Below, piece by piece: positions 37,471 to 47,325 of a stretch of DNA of 64,000 nt. Where the stretch lies: NCBI RefSeq assembly GCF_001431725.1, contig NZ_CP013106.1, positions 4,650,001 to 4,714,000 of the forward strand. The letters are read 5' to 3'. The translations under genes were made by a program, and so were the position numbers. The notes beneath the pieces were generated by a model. That model did not search any database. It saw nothing but the letters and a program-made list of their open reading frames with translations, and was not told the origin of the DNA. Numbering within the stretch: position 1 is the stretch's first letter; each line of letters starts with the position of its first letter. Origin of the DNA: Halomonas huangheensis. GTDB taxonomy: Bacteria; Pseudomonadota; Gammaproteobacteria; Pseudomonadales; Halomonadaceae.

Positions 37471-39600
37471 ATGTTCACAATCGATGATCTGTCCGACCGA
37501 CTCGGAGGCTATCTGCCTGCCGAAGAAATCCAGCAGGTCAGGCGTGCCTTCTACTATGCAGAGCAGGCCCATGACGGCCAGCGCCGTCGCTCGGGTGAGC
37601 CCTATGTGACTCATCCGCTCGCAGTAGCCAATATCCTCGCCAACATGCACATGGACCATCAGAGCCTGATGGCCGCCATGCTGCATGATGTCATCGAGGA
37701 CACCGGCGTCTCCAAGGAGGCCCTGGCGCTGCAGTTCGGTGAACCGGTCGCTGAACTGGTCGATGGTGTTTCCAAGCTGACCCAAATCACCTTCGAGGAC
37801 AAGGCCGTCGCCCAGGCGGAGAACTTCCAGAAGATGGTGATGGCGATGTCCCGCGATATCCGCGTGATCATCGTTAAACTTGCTGACCGCCTGCACAACA
37901 TGCGCACTCTCGGTGCGCTGCGGCCGGACAAGAAGCGACGCATTGCCCGCGAGACACTGGAAATCTACGCCCGCGTAGCCAGCCGCCTGGGTATCAATAC
38001 CATCCGCGTCGAGCTCGAGGATCTGTCCTTCCAGGCAATCCATCCGATGCGTGCCGAACGCATCAAGCGCGCCGTGGCCAGCGCTCGAGGCAACCGACGA
38101 TCGGCAATTCGCCAGGTCCAGGATGCTCTGCAGACCCGACTTGATGAACACAGCCTCAAGGGCACCGTCATCGGCCGTCAGAAGCATCTATTGTCGATCT
38201 ATCGCAAGATGCGTGACCAGCGTAAATCGTTCAACGAGATCATGGATGTGTTCGGTTTCCGGATCATCGCCGACGATGTCGACAGCTGCTATCGGATTCT
38301 TGGCATAGTACACAACCTGTACAAACCGGTTCCCGGACGCTTCAAGGATTACATTGCCATCCCCAAGGCCAATGGCTACCAGAGCCTGCACACCACGCTG
38401 TTCGGCGCCGGTGGTATGCCCATCGAGGTGCAGATCCGTACTCGCGAGATGGAGGCGATGGCCAACAACGGTATCGCCGCCCACTGGCTGTACAAGGCCG
38501 GTCAGACCACGCATCCGATTGCCGAGGGCAGTCACGCCCGCGCCCGTCAGTGGGTCAAGGGACTACTCGAGATGCAGCGCCATGCCGGGGATTCGCTGGA
38601 GTTTATTGAACACGTCAAGAACGATCTTTTCCCCGATGATATCTACGTGTTCACGCCAAAAGGCGACATCATGGAGCTACCTCAGGGAGCTACCGTGGTC
38701 GACTTCGCCTATGCCGTGCACACCGAGATCGGTAACAGCTGCATCGCCTGCCGCATCGACCGCCACCTGGCACCACTATCGTCACGACTGGAAAGCGGTC
38801 AGACGCTGGAGATCATTACCTCTCCCGGTGGCAAGCCCAACCTCGCCTGGCTCAACTTCGTCATCACTGCCAAGGCACGCTCGGCGATCCGTCATGCGCT
38901 GAAACATCAGCAACATACCGAGGCGGTACAGTTGGGACGGCGGCTGTTGACCAAATCACTGGCCGAATTCGAGATCAACCTCGAAGAGTTGACCGACCCA
39001 GTTCGGCAACAACTGCTCAAGGAAATGGAGTACAAGGATGAGCCATCACTGCTTGGGGCCATTGGCCTCGGCAATTGTGTCGCTCACCTGGTTGCCCGTC
39101 GCCTGGTCGAGCTGGCACGTGGTGAGGCAATTGGTGTCGACAACTACGCCTCTCAGGGCCCTGTGACGATAAGCGGTACCGAAGGCCTGGTGATCAAGTT
39201 CGCACGCTGCTGCCATCCGCTACCCGGTGACACCGTGATCGGCCACCTTTCTGTCGGCAAGGGCATTGTGGTCCATCGTTCGGAATGTCGTAATCTGCAA
39301 GAACTCAAGAGTGACCCGGAAAAGCTCATTGTTCTGCGTTGGTCGGAGAACACCAATGAGGATTTCCCGGTTGCCCTGCGCCTGGAAGTGGAGAGCCGCC
39401 GTGGACTGGTTGCCGAACTGGCTGCCCTGATCACCGATGCTGGTGCCAATATCGAACGTATCGGTATCGAGGATCGCGATGCGCGTCTGTCGATCGTCAA
39501 CCTGACTCTGTTGGTACGCGACCGTACGCACCTCGCACGCATCATCAAGCGCATGCGTAACCTGTCGAACATCGGTCGAATCTCACGCCTCGGCAACTGA
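37471..39600 (+). CDS. spoT: bifunctional (p)ppGpp synthetase/hydrolase SpoT
   Basis: The 709-residue protein has the HD hydrolase domain (HDVIEDTG at about 73), the synthetase domain (YRKMRDQRKSFNEIMDVFGFR, then YKPVPGRFKDYIAIPKANGYQS), a TGS domain (VFTPKGDIMELPQGATVVDFAY) and a C-terminal ACT/RRM domain. The intact HD motif separates it from RelA. SpoT tunes ppGpp in response to carbon, fatty acid and phosphate starvation. It lies third in gmk-rpoZ-spoT. Confidence 0.97.
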   Translation: MFTIDDLSDRLGGYLPAEEIQQVRRAFYYAEQAHDGQRRRSGEPYVTHPLAVANILANMHMDHQSLMAAMLHDVIEDTGVSKEALALQFGEPVAELVDGVSKLTQITFEDKAVAQAENFQKMVMAMSRDIRVIIVKLADRLHNMRTLGALRPDKKRRIARETLEIYARVASRLGINTIRVELEDLSFQAIHPMRAERIKRAVASARGNRRSAIRQVQDALQTRLDEHSLKGTVIGRQKHLLSIYRKMRDQRKSFNEIMDVFGFRIIADDVDSCYRILGIVHNLYKPVPGRFKDYIAIPKANGYQSLHTTLFGAGGMPIEVQIRTREMEAMANNGIAAHWLYKAGQTTHPIAEGSHARARQWVKGLLEMQRHAGDSLEFIEHVKNDLFPDDIYVFTPKGDIMELPQGATVVDFAYAVHTEIGNSCIACRIDRHLAPLSSRLESGQTLEIITSPGGKPNLAWLNFVITAKARSAIRHALKHQQHTEAVQLGRRLLTKSLAEFEINLEELTDPVRQQLLKEMEYKDEPSLLGAIGLGNCVAHLVARRLVELARGEAIGVDNYASQGPVTISGTEGLVIKFARCCHPLPGDTVIGHLSVGKGIVVHRSECRNLQELKSDPEKLIVLRWSENTNEDFPVALRLEVESRRGLVAELAALITDAGANIERIGIEDRDARLSIVNLTLLVRDRTHLARIIKRMRNLSNIGRISRLGN

Positions 39601-39628
39601 CGACCCGGTAACGGAAGACTGAGGGAAT

Positions 39629-39645
39629 GCGGCCCTTGTGGCCGC
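39629..39645 (+). terminator. hairpin after spoT
   Basis: GCGGCC-CTTGT-GGCCGC is a 6-bp GC stem, extendable by GGGA/TCCC past a two-base bulge, 28 bases after the spoT stop. It has no T run. Confidence 0.5.
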
Positions 39646-39774
39646 TCCCATTCGCAGTGGCAATGACAACGCTGCAGTGACAATTGAACCCAGCCGTAGG
39701 CCATCGCAACCGCAATGGTCCGGTAACTGTTTTTTTGCTGTTCCTGCGAACGGCATGACTTAATGGAGGCCACA

Positions 39775-40164
39775 ATGAGCAATAAAGCCGTCATCAACAC
39801 CGACAAAGCCCCCGCCGCCATCGGTCCCTATTCCCAGGCGATCAAGGCCGGCAACACCGTCTACCTGTCCGGCCAGATTCCACTGGACCCGGCGAGCATG
39901 GAAGTCGTCTCAGAGGACTTTGAAGCCCAGGCCCGTCAGGTGTTCACCAACCTCAAGGCAGTCTGTGAGGAAGCAGCCGGTACTCTGCAGGATATCGTCA
40001 AACTCAACCTGTACCTGGTCGACCTCGACCAGTTCGCCATCGTCAACAAGGTGATGGAAGAGTACTTCGACAAACCGTATCCTGCCCGTGCTGCTGTGGG
40101 CGTACGCGCTCTGCCCAAGGGTGTACAGGTGGAAGCCGAAGCCGTGATGGTCATTGGCGACTGA
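39775..40164 (+). CDS. ridA: 2-iminobutanoate/2-iminopropanoate deaminase RidA
   Basis: The 129-residue protein (ATG 39775 with GGAGGCCACA upstream) matches the RidA/YjgF family: [44 protein letters not shown] and the terminal [11 protein letters not shown] with the catalytic-site Arg/Glu pattern. RidA hydrolyses reactive enamines and imines made by PLP dehydratases. It follows spoT, as in Pseudomonas. Confidence 0.95.
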   Translation: MSNKAVINTDKAPAAIGPYSQAIKAGNTVYLSGQIPLDPASMEVVSEDFEAQARQVFTNLKAVCEEAAGTLQDIVKLNLYLVDLDQFAIVNKVMEEYFDKPYPARAAVGVRALPKGVQVEAEAVMVIGD

Positions 40165-40191
40165 TTGAGCGCTGCATTGCATTGCGATGCG

Positions 40192-40234
40192 AGCTACGGG
40201 CACCTTATATGCTCGTAGCTTCTCGCCCGTAGCT
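40192..40234 (+). terminator. GAGCTACG hairpin after ridA
   Basis: AGCTACGGGC (40192-40201) pairs exactly with GCCCGTAGCT (40225-40234), and also in part with GCTCGTAGCT (40211-40220), giving two competing stems. A similar AGCTACGAG hairpin lies at 58129. Confidence 0.6.
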
Positions 40235-40244
40235 CACCAGCTGC

Positions 40245-40766
40245 ATGCCCATGCGCCTGTTTCTCGCTCTCTCACCACCCGATGACCTTCGCCAGCGCCT
40301 CGGTACGCTGGCGGACAGCCTGCATGACGAGTGCGGTGGACGGCGTGTGCCTGACGCCAACCTGCACCTAACGCTGGCGTTTCTGGGCGAACAGAGCGCG
40401 GAGCAAGCGCAGCAGCTCGAGGCCTGGCTACAGCAGATGCAGGTTGCCGCTGGTGATATCCGGCTGGATCACTGCGGCCACTTCCGTCGTCCCGGTATCG
40501 TGTGGATCGGTCCACGACACACGCCCAGCCCACTGAAATTACTGCATGCCGACGTATCGCATGCATTGAAGCACATGGGCATTGCGACGCATCCGTCCGA
40601 ACATTTCCGCCCGCATGTCACTCTGCTGCGCAACGCCAACGCCCCGGTGACCACCATGCCAGTACAAACACTTCACTGGTCATACAATCAAATCCAACTC
40701 ATTCAATCGACGCTGAACACCAGCGGCAGCCACTATCGTTGCCTGGCCTCGACGACAGTGCGGTAA
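40245..40766 (+). CDS. thpR: RNA 2',3'-cyclic phosphodiesterase ThpR (2H family)
   Basis: The 173-residue 2H phosphoesterase has both catalytic HxT motifs, HLTL (about 41) and HVTL (about 124), and begins MRLFLAL as LigT/ThpR does. It opens 2',3'-cyclic phosphates on RNA ends. It follows ridA by about 80 bases across the GAGCTACG hairpin, so it may have its own promoter. The start could be at 40245 or 40251. Confidence 0.88.
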   Translation: MPMRLFLALSPPDDLRQRLGTLADSLHDECGGRRVPDANLHLTLAFLGEQSAEQAQQLEAWLQQMQVAAGDIRLDHCGHFRRPGIVWIGPRHTPSPLKLLHADVSHALKHMGIATHPSEHFRPHVTLLRNANAPVTTMPVQTLHWSYNQIQLIQSTLNTSGSHYRCLASTTVR

Positions 40767-40890
40767 GAGCGCTGGGCATTTTCCGCACGCACTGAACGAG
40801 CAACTGATGACAAGTCAGTTGCTTTCCCAATATCTCATCCAGCTTATCTGTGATGAAAAACCGCCGCGAAAAGCACGGCGGCACCCGCTA

Positions 40891-41766
40891 TCAGGCGCGT
40901 TGCGGGCTGAGGAAGCCTCCTTCCTTGAGCACCTGAGCATAGCCTTCGCGGTAGGTCGGGTAACGGAAGCGATATCCGCTCTCGACCAACAGACTAGAGT
41001 CACAGCGTTTGCTCGCTCGTCGACGTAGAGGTGACTGGATGATGTCGGTGGATTCGACCTTGAGCTGTTTTGCCAGCCAGGTCATGACTTCATTGAGTGG
41101 TGCAGGCTCAGTGTCACTAGCCAGATAGATGGGAGCAATTTCCTCGCCCTTCAGAGCCCTGGTGATGAGATGAGCCATCGCTCCTGCGCAATCATCGCGA
41201 TGGATACGATTGCTGTACATCGGCGGTGTAGCCGGCGCGATTCGTCCCTCACTGACCTGGCGGATAAGACGATCACGGCCCGGGCCATAGATGCCCGAGA
41301 AGCGCACCACAGTGCCGGGCAACGCATGATCGACCAGCGCCTGCTCTGCCTCACGCATCAACACTCCGGAGAAACCGGTGGATTGCGTGGCACTGTGCTC
41401 ATCTACCACCTCGCCTTCCTGCTGAGCGTATACACTGGTGGAGGAGACGAAGAAGACATGCTTCGGCTGTTTCTTGCGCTCAGCCATTACCGACAGCACC
41501 TGTTTCAAGCCATCGGGATAGGCTGCGCGATAGGCAGCTTCCTCGAAGCGATCCGCAGTGACCGTATAAACTACGATATCCGCATCCGGTAACGTGGCCA
41601 CGGCCTCTGCATCGTTCAGATCGATACTGATACCTTCGATACCGGTATCAGCGAGACGCTCGGCACGACGACGAACGCCAATCACCTTGTGTCCCAGCTC
41701 GATCAACTCGCGTCCCAGCGTAGTGCCAATATCACCGCAGCCGAGAATCAGTGTTGTTGTCTTCAC
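40891..41766 (-). CDS. NAD(P)-dependent epimerase/dehydratase-like protein (YeeZ-like SDR)
   Basis: From GTG 41766, with GAGG just upstream, the protein has about 291 residues. It begins VKTTTLILGCGDIGTTLGREL, a Rossmann nucleotide-binding start, and later has FVSSTSVYAQQEG and RFSGIYGPGRDRL, typical of extended SDR proteins such as YeeZ. The active-site Tyr-x-x-x-Lys is not clear, so catalysis is uncertain. It diverges from oxyR. No pathway partner is seen. Confidence 0.8.
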   Translation of the reverse strand: MKTTTLILGCGDIGTTLGRELIELGHKVIGVRRRAERLADTGIEGISIDLNDAEAVATLPDADIVVYTVTADRFEEAAYRAAYPDGLKQVLSVMAERKKQPKHVFFVSSTSVYAQQEGEVVDEHSATQSTGFSGVLMREAEQALVDHALPGTVVRFSGIYGPGRDRLIRQVSEGRIAPATPPMYSNRIHRDDCAGAMAHLITRALKGEEIAPIYLASDTEPAPLNEVMTWLAKQLKVESTDIIQSPLRRRASKRCDSSLLVESGYRFRYPTYREGYAQVLKEGGFLSPQRA

Positions 41767-41932
41767 CTTTACCTCGTCCCCTTGATATAAAATCCCTATC
41801 AGGTTCTGTGAAACGGTCGCCAAGGTAGGCGAATGCCGTGACCAGAACCGGGCTGAGCCGGAGCCTCATGCTCCGGATTCATGCCGCCGAGCAGCACAAT
41901 CCCCAGACTCGAGGATGCCGCCAGGCGCCACC

Positions 41933-42856
41933 ATGACTCTAACAGAACTCAGATACATCGTAACCTTGGCTCAGGAGCGCCATTTCGGGCGTGCCGCTGA
42001 ACGCTGCTTCGTTTCACAGCCGACACTGTCCGTGGCGGTGAAGAAACTCGAGGAAGAACTCGAGGTAGCGCTGTTCGAGCGATCCAAGTCGACCGTGCAG
42101 GTCACGCCACTGGGCGAGAAGATCGTCGAGCAGGCGCAGCGGGTACTGGAACAGAGCAGTGCCATCAAGGAACTGGCCACTGCAGGGCGTGACCAGCTCA
42201 TCAGCCCGCTGCGGATCGGCGCCATCTACACCATCGGCCCTTACCTGTTTCCGCAACTGGTTCCGGAACTGTTGCGTGCCGCGCCACAGATGCCGCTGTA
42301 TATCGAGGAAGGTTTCACCGGAAATCTGCGGCGCAAGCTGCGCAACGGTGAGCTGGATGCCATTATTGTGGCGTTGCCGTTCACCGAAACGGACGTGGTC
42401 ACCAAACGCCTCTATGACGAGGACTTCGAGGTTCTGATACCCACGGACCACCCCTGGGCCAAACGCAAGACGGTAACCAAGGAAGCCCTGCTGGATGAAC
42501 GCCTGTTGCTGTTGGGTGAAGGGCACTGCTTCCGTGACCAGATCCTCGAGGCCTGTCCGGCGATTGGCCAGAAGCTGAACAATCCCGACAACACACTCAC
42601 TGCAGAAGGAGGCTCGTTGGAGACAATTCGCTACATGGTCGCCTCTGGGCTGGGTATTACCGTGCTGCCCAAGTCAGCCCTGGGTACCCCTTACTACGAC
42701 AGCGGTTTGTTGACCAGTCGTCCGTTCACGGATCCACCGGGACGCACCGTGGCTATCGCCTGGCGTGCCAGTTTTCCGCGACCCAAGGCGATTGATGCGG
42801 TGACCGATGCCATCGCTTCCTGTCGAGCAGGCGGGTTGGAAGTGGCAACTCCGTGA
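41933..42856 (+). CDS. oxyR: hydrogen peroxide-sensing LysR regulator OxyR
   Basis: The 307-residue regulator has a LysR helix-turn-helix (TELRYIVTLAQERHFGRAAE) and, in the effector domain, GHCFRDQILEAC. This places cysteines at 199 and 208, the same positions as the redox switch of E. coli OxyR, so peroxide sensing by disulfide is expected. It activates catalase, alkyl hydroperoxide reductase and related genes. It overlaps recG by 4 bases, the oxyR-recG arrangement also known in Pseudomonas. Confidence 0.95.
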   Translation: MTLTELRYIVTLAQERHFGRAAERCFVSQPTLSVAVKKLEEELEVALFERSKSTVQVTPLGEKIVEQAQRVLEQSSAIKELATAGRDQLISPLRIGAIYTIGPYLFPQLVPELLRAAPQMPLYIEEGFTGNLRRKLRNGELDAIIVALPFTETDVVTKRLYDEDFEVLIPTDHPWAKRKTVTKEALLDERLLLLGEGHCFRDQILEACPAIGQKLNNPDNTLTAEGGSLETIRYMVASGLGITVLPKSALGTPYYDSGLLTSRPFTDPPGRTVAIAWRASFPRPKAIDAVTDAIASCRAGGLEVATP

Positions 42857-44934
42857 GTGAGCTGGACAGTTCCGTCACGACACTCAAGGGCGTCGGGGAG
42901 GCCCTGGCCCTGAAGCTGGCTCGATTGAAGATCGAGAATGTGGCAGATCTGCTGTTTCATCTGCCACTACGCTACCAGGATCGCACCCGTATCACGCCGA
43001 TAGCGACCCTGCGTAGCGGCCACGAGGCAGTGGTCGAAGGCGAGGTGGCGGCCGCCGATGTGGTACGCGGCCGCCGGCGCAGCTTACTGGTACGCCTACG
43101 CGATGGCAGCGGCATTCTCAGCCTGCGCTTCTTCCATTTCTCTCCGGCCCAGCAACAGCAGTTTCGGGCCGGAGTCCGTGTACGCGCCTTTGGCGAAGCG
43201 CGTGCCGGGGCGACTGGACTGGAGATCTACCACCCGGAATATCGCTTGATCGGCGCCAATGAACCACCGGTGGAAGACCACCTGACTCCGATCTATCCCA
43301 CCACGGAAGGCCTGCATCAGGCGCGTCTGCGTGCGCTGATCGATCAAGCCATGGTTATGCTCGAAGCGAACCCTGAGACACTGCCTGATGGCATTCCTGA
43401 CGCATTGCGCCAGCGCTTTGACCTGCCGCCGCTGCGGGAATGTCTCTCTACCCTGCACCACCCACCTCCGGATAGTGATGCCGATGCCCTCAGCGAGGGT
43501 ATGCATCCGGCGACTCGACGCCTGGCCATGGAGGAACTGCTCGCTCATCAGTTGAGCCTGCGCGAGGTGCGCCTGCGTATCCAGACCGATGGCGCGCCAC
43601 AGTTGCCCAGTGGGCGTGGCTTGAAGACTCGCTTCCTCGCACAGCTCCCCTTCTCGTTGACTGCAGCCCAGCGCCGCGTGCTCGATGAGATCAGCCACGA
43701 CCTGGCACGCCCGGCACCAATGCTGCGCCTGGTGCAGGGCGATGTCGGCTCGGGCAAGACTGTGGTGGCGGCCATGTCGGCACTGACGGCAATTGCCGGC
43801 GATTGCCAGGCCGCGATCATGGCTCCTACGGAGCTGCTCGCTGAGCAACACTACCGCTCTTTTCGCGACTGGTTTGCGCCACTCGATATCGAGGTGGCCT
43901 GGCTGTCGGGCAAACTCAAGGGCAAAGCACGTCTCGATACCAAGGCGGCGATCGCCGATGGTCGCGTGCGGATGATTGTCGGGACTCACGCCATCTTCCA
44001 GGATGACGTACATTTTCAGCGCCTGGGGCTGGCAATCATCGATGAACAGCATCGCTTCGGCGTTCACCAACGCCTCGCACTGCGCGAAAAGGGTGAAGCC
44101 GGTGGTCTGACGCCACATCAGTTGGTCATGACCGCTACCCCTATTCCCCGCACGCTGGCGATGAGCGCCTATGCAGACCTGGATGTGTCGGTCATCGATG
44201 AATTACCTCCGGGACGCACTCCGGTCACCACTGCCGTAGTCCCGGATGAACGCCGCCCGGATGTGATAAGCAGGATTCGCAACGCCTGCGCCGAAGGGCG
44301 CCAGGCATATTGGGTGTGCACGCTGATCGAGGAGTCGGAAACCCTGACTTGTCAGGCCGCAGAAGTGACCCGTGATGAACTGGTGGAAGCACTACCGGAT
44401 CTGGCTATCGGCCTGGTTCACGGACGCATGAAAGCCAGTGACAAGGCGGAGGTCATGGATGCCTTCAAATCAGGAGAGCTGGATCTGCTGGTCGCCACTA
44501 CCGTCATCGAAGTCGGGGTCGACGTGCCGAATGCCAGCCTGATGATCATCGAGAATCCCGAACGTCTGGGGTTATCACAGCTGCATCAGTTACGCGGACG
44601 GGTCGGGCGCGGCAGTACCGAAAGCTTCTGCGTACTGCTTTACCATCCTCCCCTGTCGGATACCTCCAGGCAGCGCCTGTCGGTCATGCGCGAAACCACC
44701 GACGGTTTCCGTATCGCAGAACGTGATCTACAGATTCGTGGCCCCGGTGAAGTACTCGGCACCCGCCAGACCGGCCTGGCACAGATGAAGATCGCCGATC
44801 TCGAACGCGACGCCGATCTATTACCGCGTATTACCCCACTGGCCGATGCTCTGCTGAATACTCAACCAGATGCCAGCAAGCTATTGATTCGACGTTGGTT
44901 GGGGGAGGAAGCCGGGCGTTATGGGCAGGTATGA
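42853..44934 (+). CDS. recG: ATP-dependent DNA helicase RecG
   Basis: The 693-residue protein has an N-terminal wedge/OB domain (FHLPLRYQDRTRITPI) and a superfamily 2 helicase core: Walker A QGDVGSGKTVVA, DEQH (IIDEQHRFG), VMTATPIPRTLA and the C-terminal TVIEVGVDVPNASLMIIENPERLGL, split by the family. RecG remodels stalled forks and Holliday junctions. It starts at GTG, overlapping the oxyR stop. Confidence 0.96.
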   Translation: MSELDSSVTTLKGVGEALALKLARLKIENVADLLFHLPLRYQDRTRITPIATLRSGHEAVVEGEVAAADVVRGRRRSLLVRLRDGSGILSLRFFHFSPAQQQQFRAGVRVRAFGEARAGATGLEIYHPEYRLIGANEPPVEDHLTPIYPTTEGLHQARLRALIDQAMVMLEANPETLPDGIPDALRQRFDLPPLRECLSTLHHPPPDSDADALSEGMHPATRRLAMEELLAHQLSLREVRLRIQTDGAPQLPSGRGLKTRFLAQLPFSLTAAQRRVLDEISHDLARPAPMLRLVQGDVGSGKTVVAAMSALTAIAGDCQAAIMAPTELLAEQHYRSFRDWFAPLDIEVAWLSGKLKGKARLDTKAAIADGRVRMIVGTHAIFQDDVHFQRLGLAIIDEQHRFGVHQRLALREKGEAGGLTPHQLVMTATPIPRTLAMSAYADLDVSVIDELPPGRTPVTTAVVPDERRPDVISRIRNACAEGRQAYWVCTLIEESETLTCQAAEVTRDELVEALPDLAIGLVHGRMKASDKAEVMDAFKSGELDLLVATTVIEVGVDVPNASLMIIENPERLGLSQLHQLRGRVGRGSTESFCVLLYHPPLSDTSRQRLSVMRETTDGFRIAERDLQIRGPGEVLGTRQTGLAQMKIADLERDADLLPRITPLADALLNTQPDASKLLIRRWLGEEAGRYGQV

Positions 44935-45048
44935 GGAAGAGGGAAGAAACGAGAGGGAAGAAGTAAGAAGTGTGGTGCGCCTCAGTCTTCGCAGACAAGA
45001 CCTGGGGGTTGGGGTTACTTACCTCTTACCCCTTCCTTCTTTCCTCTT
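44933..45048. repeat. purine/pyrimidine mirror element, copy 1
   Basis: A purine-rich arm (44933-44970) and a pyrimidine-rich arm (45015-45044) form an imperfect inverted repeat around a loop ending GGGGTTACTTACCTCTT. It fills the space between convergent recG and the next gene. A related copy is at 61664-61747. Confidence 0.7.
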
Positions 45049-45049
45049 G

Positions 45050-45409
45050 TCACCGCAAATGCTTGAACAACCGCTGTAGTCGATCCAGGTCCCGTGAATC
45101 GCCGACCACTCGCAGTGTCCCTTCCATCAGGGCGTTGCGAAAGGTGGTCGGGGTCGGGCGGCGCAGCACACTGACGGCGCTGGCGACATCCTGAAAACGT
45201 AGTTCCAGATCGAGGTCAACCGGCAAACCAGTCGCCGACTCGATACTCCGATGATTCATGCGGTAGTGACGTGCGATCGACAGATCCTCCGTGGCAATCC
45301 CCCAATCGAGGCCACCGATCTGTTCGAGCTGCTCACGAAAACGCGCCTTGCGGTTGCGTGCCCGCTTGAGCATCAGTGCAAGTAGCCACAGCATGAATTT
45401 GAGTGTCAT
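45050..45409 (-). CDS. small protein with possible SCP2-like lipid-binding domain
   Basis: From ATG 45409 (ACGAGG upstream) the product has 119 residues. The first 15 residues are hydrophobic and may anchor it, followed by a basic segment. The C-terminal part, LRFQDVASAVSVLRR...ALMEGTLRVVGDSRDLDRL, resembles the SCP2 sterol-carrier fold, but the match is weak and from memory. In Pseudomonas an unknown gene also sits between recG and the HU gene. Function unknown. Confidence 0.6.
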   Translation of the reverse strand: MTLKFMLWLLALMLKRARNRKARFREQLEQIGGLDWGIATEDLSIARHYRMNHRSIESATGLPVDLDLELRFQDVASAVSVLRRPTPTTFRNALMEGTLRVVGDSRDLDRLQRLFKHLR

Positions 45410-45458
45410 GGTACCTCGTGATATCAGGCTTGGGTGAAGTACCCCATGAAGAGAAGTA

Positions 45459-45482
45459 CACGGCCCGGGGCGCCGGGCCGTG
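45459..45482 (-). terminator. terminator after the HU gene
   Basis: CACGGCCCGG (45459-45468) pairs with CCGGGCCGTG (45473-45482), a 10-bp GC stem with a 4-base loop, 50 bases beyond the HU stop. Confidence 0.75.
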
Positions 45483-45532
45483 TGCATCGCCTATCCAGTG
45501 GTGAAGCGGCGAGCGGGGAGCCTAATGGCGAT

Positions 45533-45808
45533 TTACTTCGCAACAGCGTCCTTGAGTCCCTTGCCGGGACGGAAAGCGACCGTCTTGCTCGCCGGGATAT
45601 TCAGCGGCTTTCCGGTCTGAGGGTTTTTACCGGTGCGGGCAGCACGCTCGCGCACAGTGAAAGTACCGAAACCGATCAGCGCGACATCATCGCCCTGGGA
45701 AACACTACCGGTGATCTCGTCGAGGATGACATTGAGCACCTGACTGGCCTTGTCCTTGGAAAGATCGGCACGCTCGGCAATCGCCGCGGCGAGTTCTGGC
45801 TTGCGCAT
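45533..45808 (-). CDS. DNA-binding protein HU
   Basis: The 91-residue protein has the complete HU fold: MRKPELAAAIAERADLSKDKA, then VALIGFGTFTVRERAARTGKNPQTG and AFRPGKGLKDAV. HU bends DNA and compacts the nucleoid. CAGGAGGG lies before the ATG at 45808; the upstream extension of the frame is not HU. The neighbouring oxyR-recG and rubredoxin-reductase genes match the Pseudomonas order around its hupA. Confidence 0.95.
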   Translation of the reverse strand: MRKPELAAAIAERADLSKDKASQVLNVILDEITGSVSQGDDVALIGFGTFTVRERAARTGKNPQTGKPLNIPASKTVAFRPGKGLKDAVAK

Positions 45809-45993
45809 AAAGCCCTCCTGAGTTTGGCTTGCCACCGGTGAGATGACACCGGTGTCATTGTTATACCTACAAATACGGATACATATCCACTTTCTGTCGC
45901 ACTCCCTCAGCCAAGCCAGGGAAACAGCTACGACACAAAGATGGCACCTCAACGGAGCATCGAAAATCAGATCCATCCGCCCCGTTGACCAAT

Positions 45994-47154
45994 CTAGCCT
46001 AGCAACGGCGGTGCCGCCCGCGCCAGTTCGACTTTCCGACGAACGCAGCTACCGGTCAACGCAAAGCCCTGCAATTGTCCAAGTTCATCCTCTGCCAACG
46101 CCGTCATATCCTCACCATCAGCCTCGATACGCCAGGTCACTCGGTCGTGGGCCGGAGGCAGAGAGACCACGGGCAATAACGGGGTTTTGACCAGCACTGG
46201 CCAGGCACCATAACCGACTTCTGTCGGCTTGCCATCAAGCGTTGCAGCCAGTGCCCTGATGGCTGCCTGCAGGGGTTGGACGTACATGGCATTGATACCG
46301 TCGACACAAGCCACATCCCCCAGCGCATGCACATGGGCCTCGCTAGTGGTCAGCCGACGATTGACCTTGACGCCATCTTCGCCAACCTCGAGCCCCGCCG
46401 CCACAGCCAGCTCGGTGCGCGGCTGCAATCCGGTTGCTACCAGCACCAGATCGGATTGCAGTTGTTGGCCGTCATTCAGTATCAAGGTGGCTTGAGCGCC
46501 CTGCTGGTCCACCCTGGTCACCAGACGCTGATAATGGACATCAATACCTGAGGCAACAAAGACACGGCCCAGCGCCAGCCCCAGTGGCTCTGGCAACAAA
46601 CGTGGCAGAAGCGCCTGCTCGGGGCCCACCAGCGTCACCTGATGTCCACCGGCCTGCAGATCATTGGCGAATTCACAGCCAACCAGCCCCAGCCCGACAA
46701 TCGCGACCCTCGCCGGACGCCCCAGTGACTCCAGAGCGGCATGGAACCCTCGGTAATCATCGAGATCATTGATGGAAAATACTCGATTAGCCAGTGATGA
46801 GCCGATCGCAAACGGTGGACGTGGAACAGCACCGGTTGCCAGCACCAGGTCCGACCACGGCAGACGCTCCTCTCCAATCACCAGTTGCTGCGCCTTGGTA
46901 TCAATGGCATCGACCCTGGTTCTGGTGCGAACCACCGCGCCGAGCTGATCTGCTACCTCAAGCGCCGAGCGCATGGCCAGACGCTGTGGCGGCATACGCT
47001 TGGCAAAGCCAGTGGACAGCAGCGGCTTGGAGTAGTCGTCACCGGAATCGGCGGTTATCAGGGTGATGGGGCGGTCATTGCCCAGAGCACGCAGTTGGCG
47101 GGCAAGGCCGATTCCCGCCATGCCAGTGCCAATGATCGTCAGGGGTGCTTGCAT
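45994..47154 (-). CDS. rubredoxin-NAD(+) reductase / NAD(P)/FAD-dependent oxidoreductase
   Basis: The 386-residue flavoprotein has two dinucleotide folds, IIGTGMAGIGLARQL at the N-terminus and AIVGLGLVGCEFANDL at about 151, plus VFSIND and the HALGDVA motif near 275. It resembles rubredoxin reductases (RubB/AlkT), which pass electrons from NADH to rubredoxin. In Pseudomonas the neighbouring genes encode rubredoxins, but none is seen here, so the electron acceptor is unknown. Confidence 0.82.
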   Translation of the reverse strand: MQAPLTIIGTGMAGIGLARQLRALGNDRPITLITADSGDDYSKPLLSTGFAKRMPPQRLAMRSALEVADQLGAVVRTRTRVDAIDTKAQQLVIGEERLPWSDLVLATGAVPRPPFAIGSSLANRVFSINDLDDYRGFHAALESLGRPARVAIVGLGLVGCEFANDLQAGGHQVTLVGPEQALLPRLLPEPLGLALGRVFVASGIDVHYQRLVTRVDQQGAQATLILNDGQQLQSDLVLVATGLQPRTELAVAAGLEVGEDGVKVNRRLTTSEAHVHALGDVACVDGINAMYVQPLQAAIRALAATLDGKPTEVGYGAWPVLVKTPLLPVVSLPPAHDRVTWRIEADGEDMTALAEDELGQLQGFALTGSCVRRKVELARAAPPLLG

Positions 47155-47325
47155 CTTGCTTCCTCAGGTCCTTGCAGGCTTACGGAGGCCATCGGGGGCC
47201 AATCCCGTCTATGCCACATGGTACACTACCGCCCCCCAGCGGTTTACGACGGCGACAGGGGTTCGAGCTGGCGTGGGGTTTGAACTGGCATGAATGTTGA
47301 GCAGACATGATATTTGGAAAGCGCG

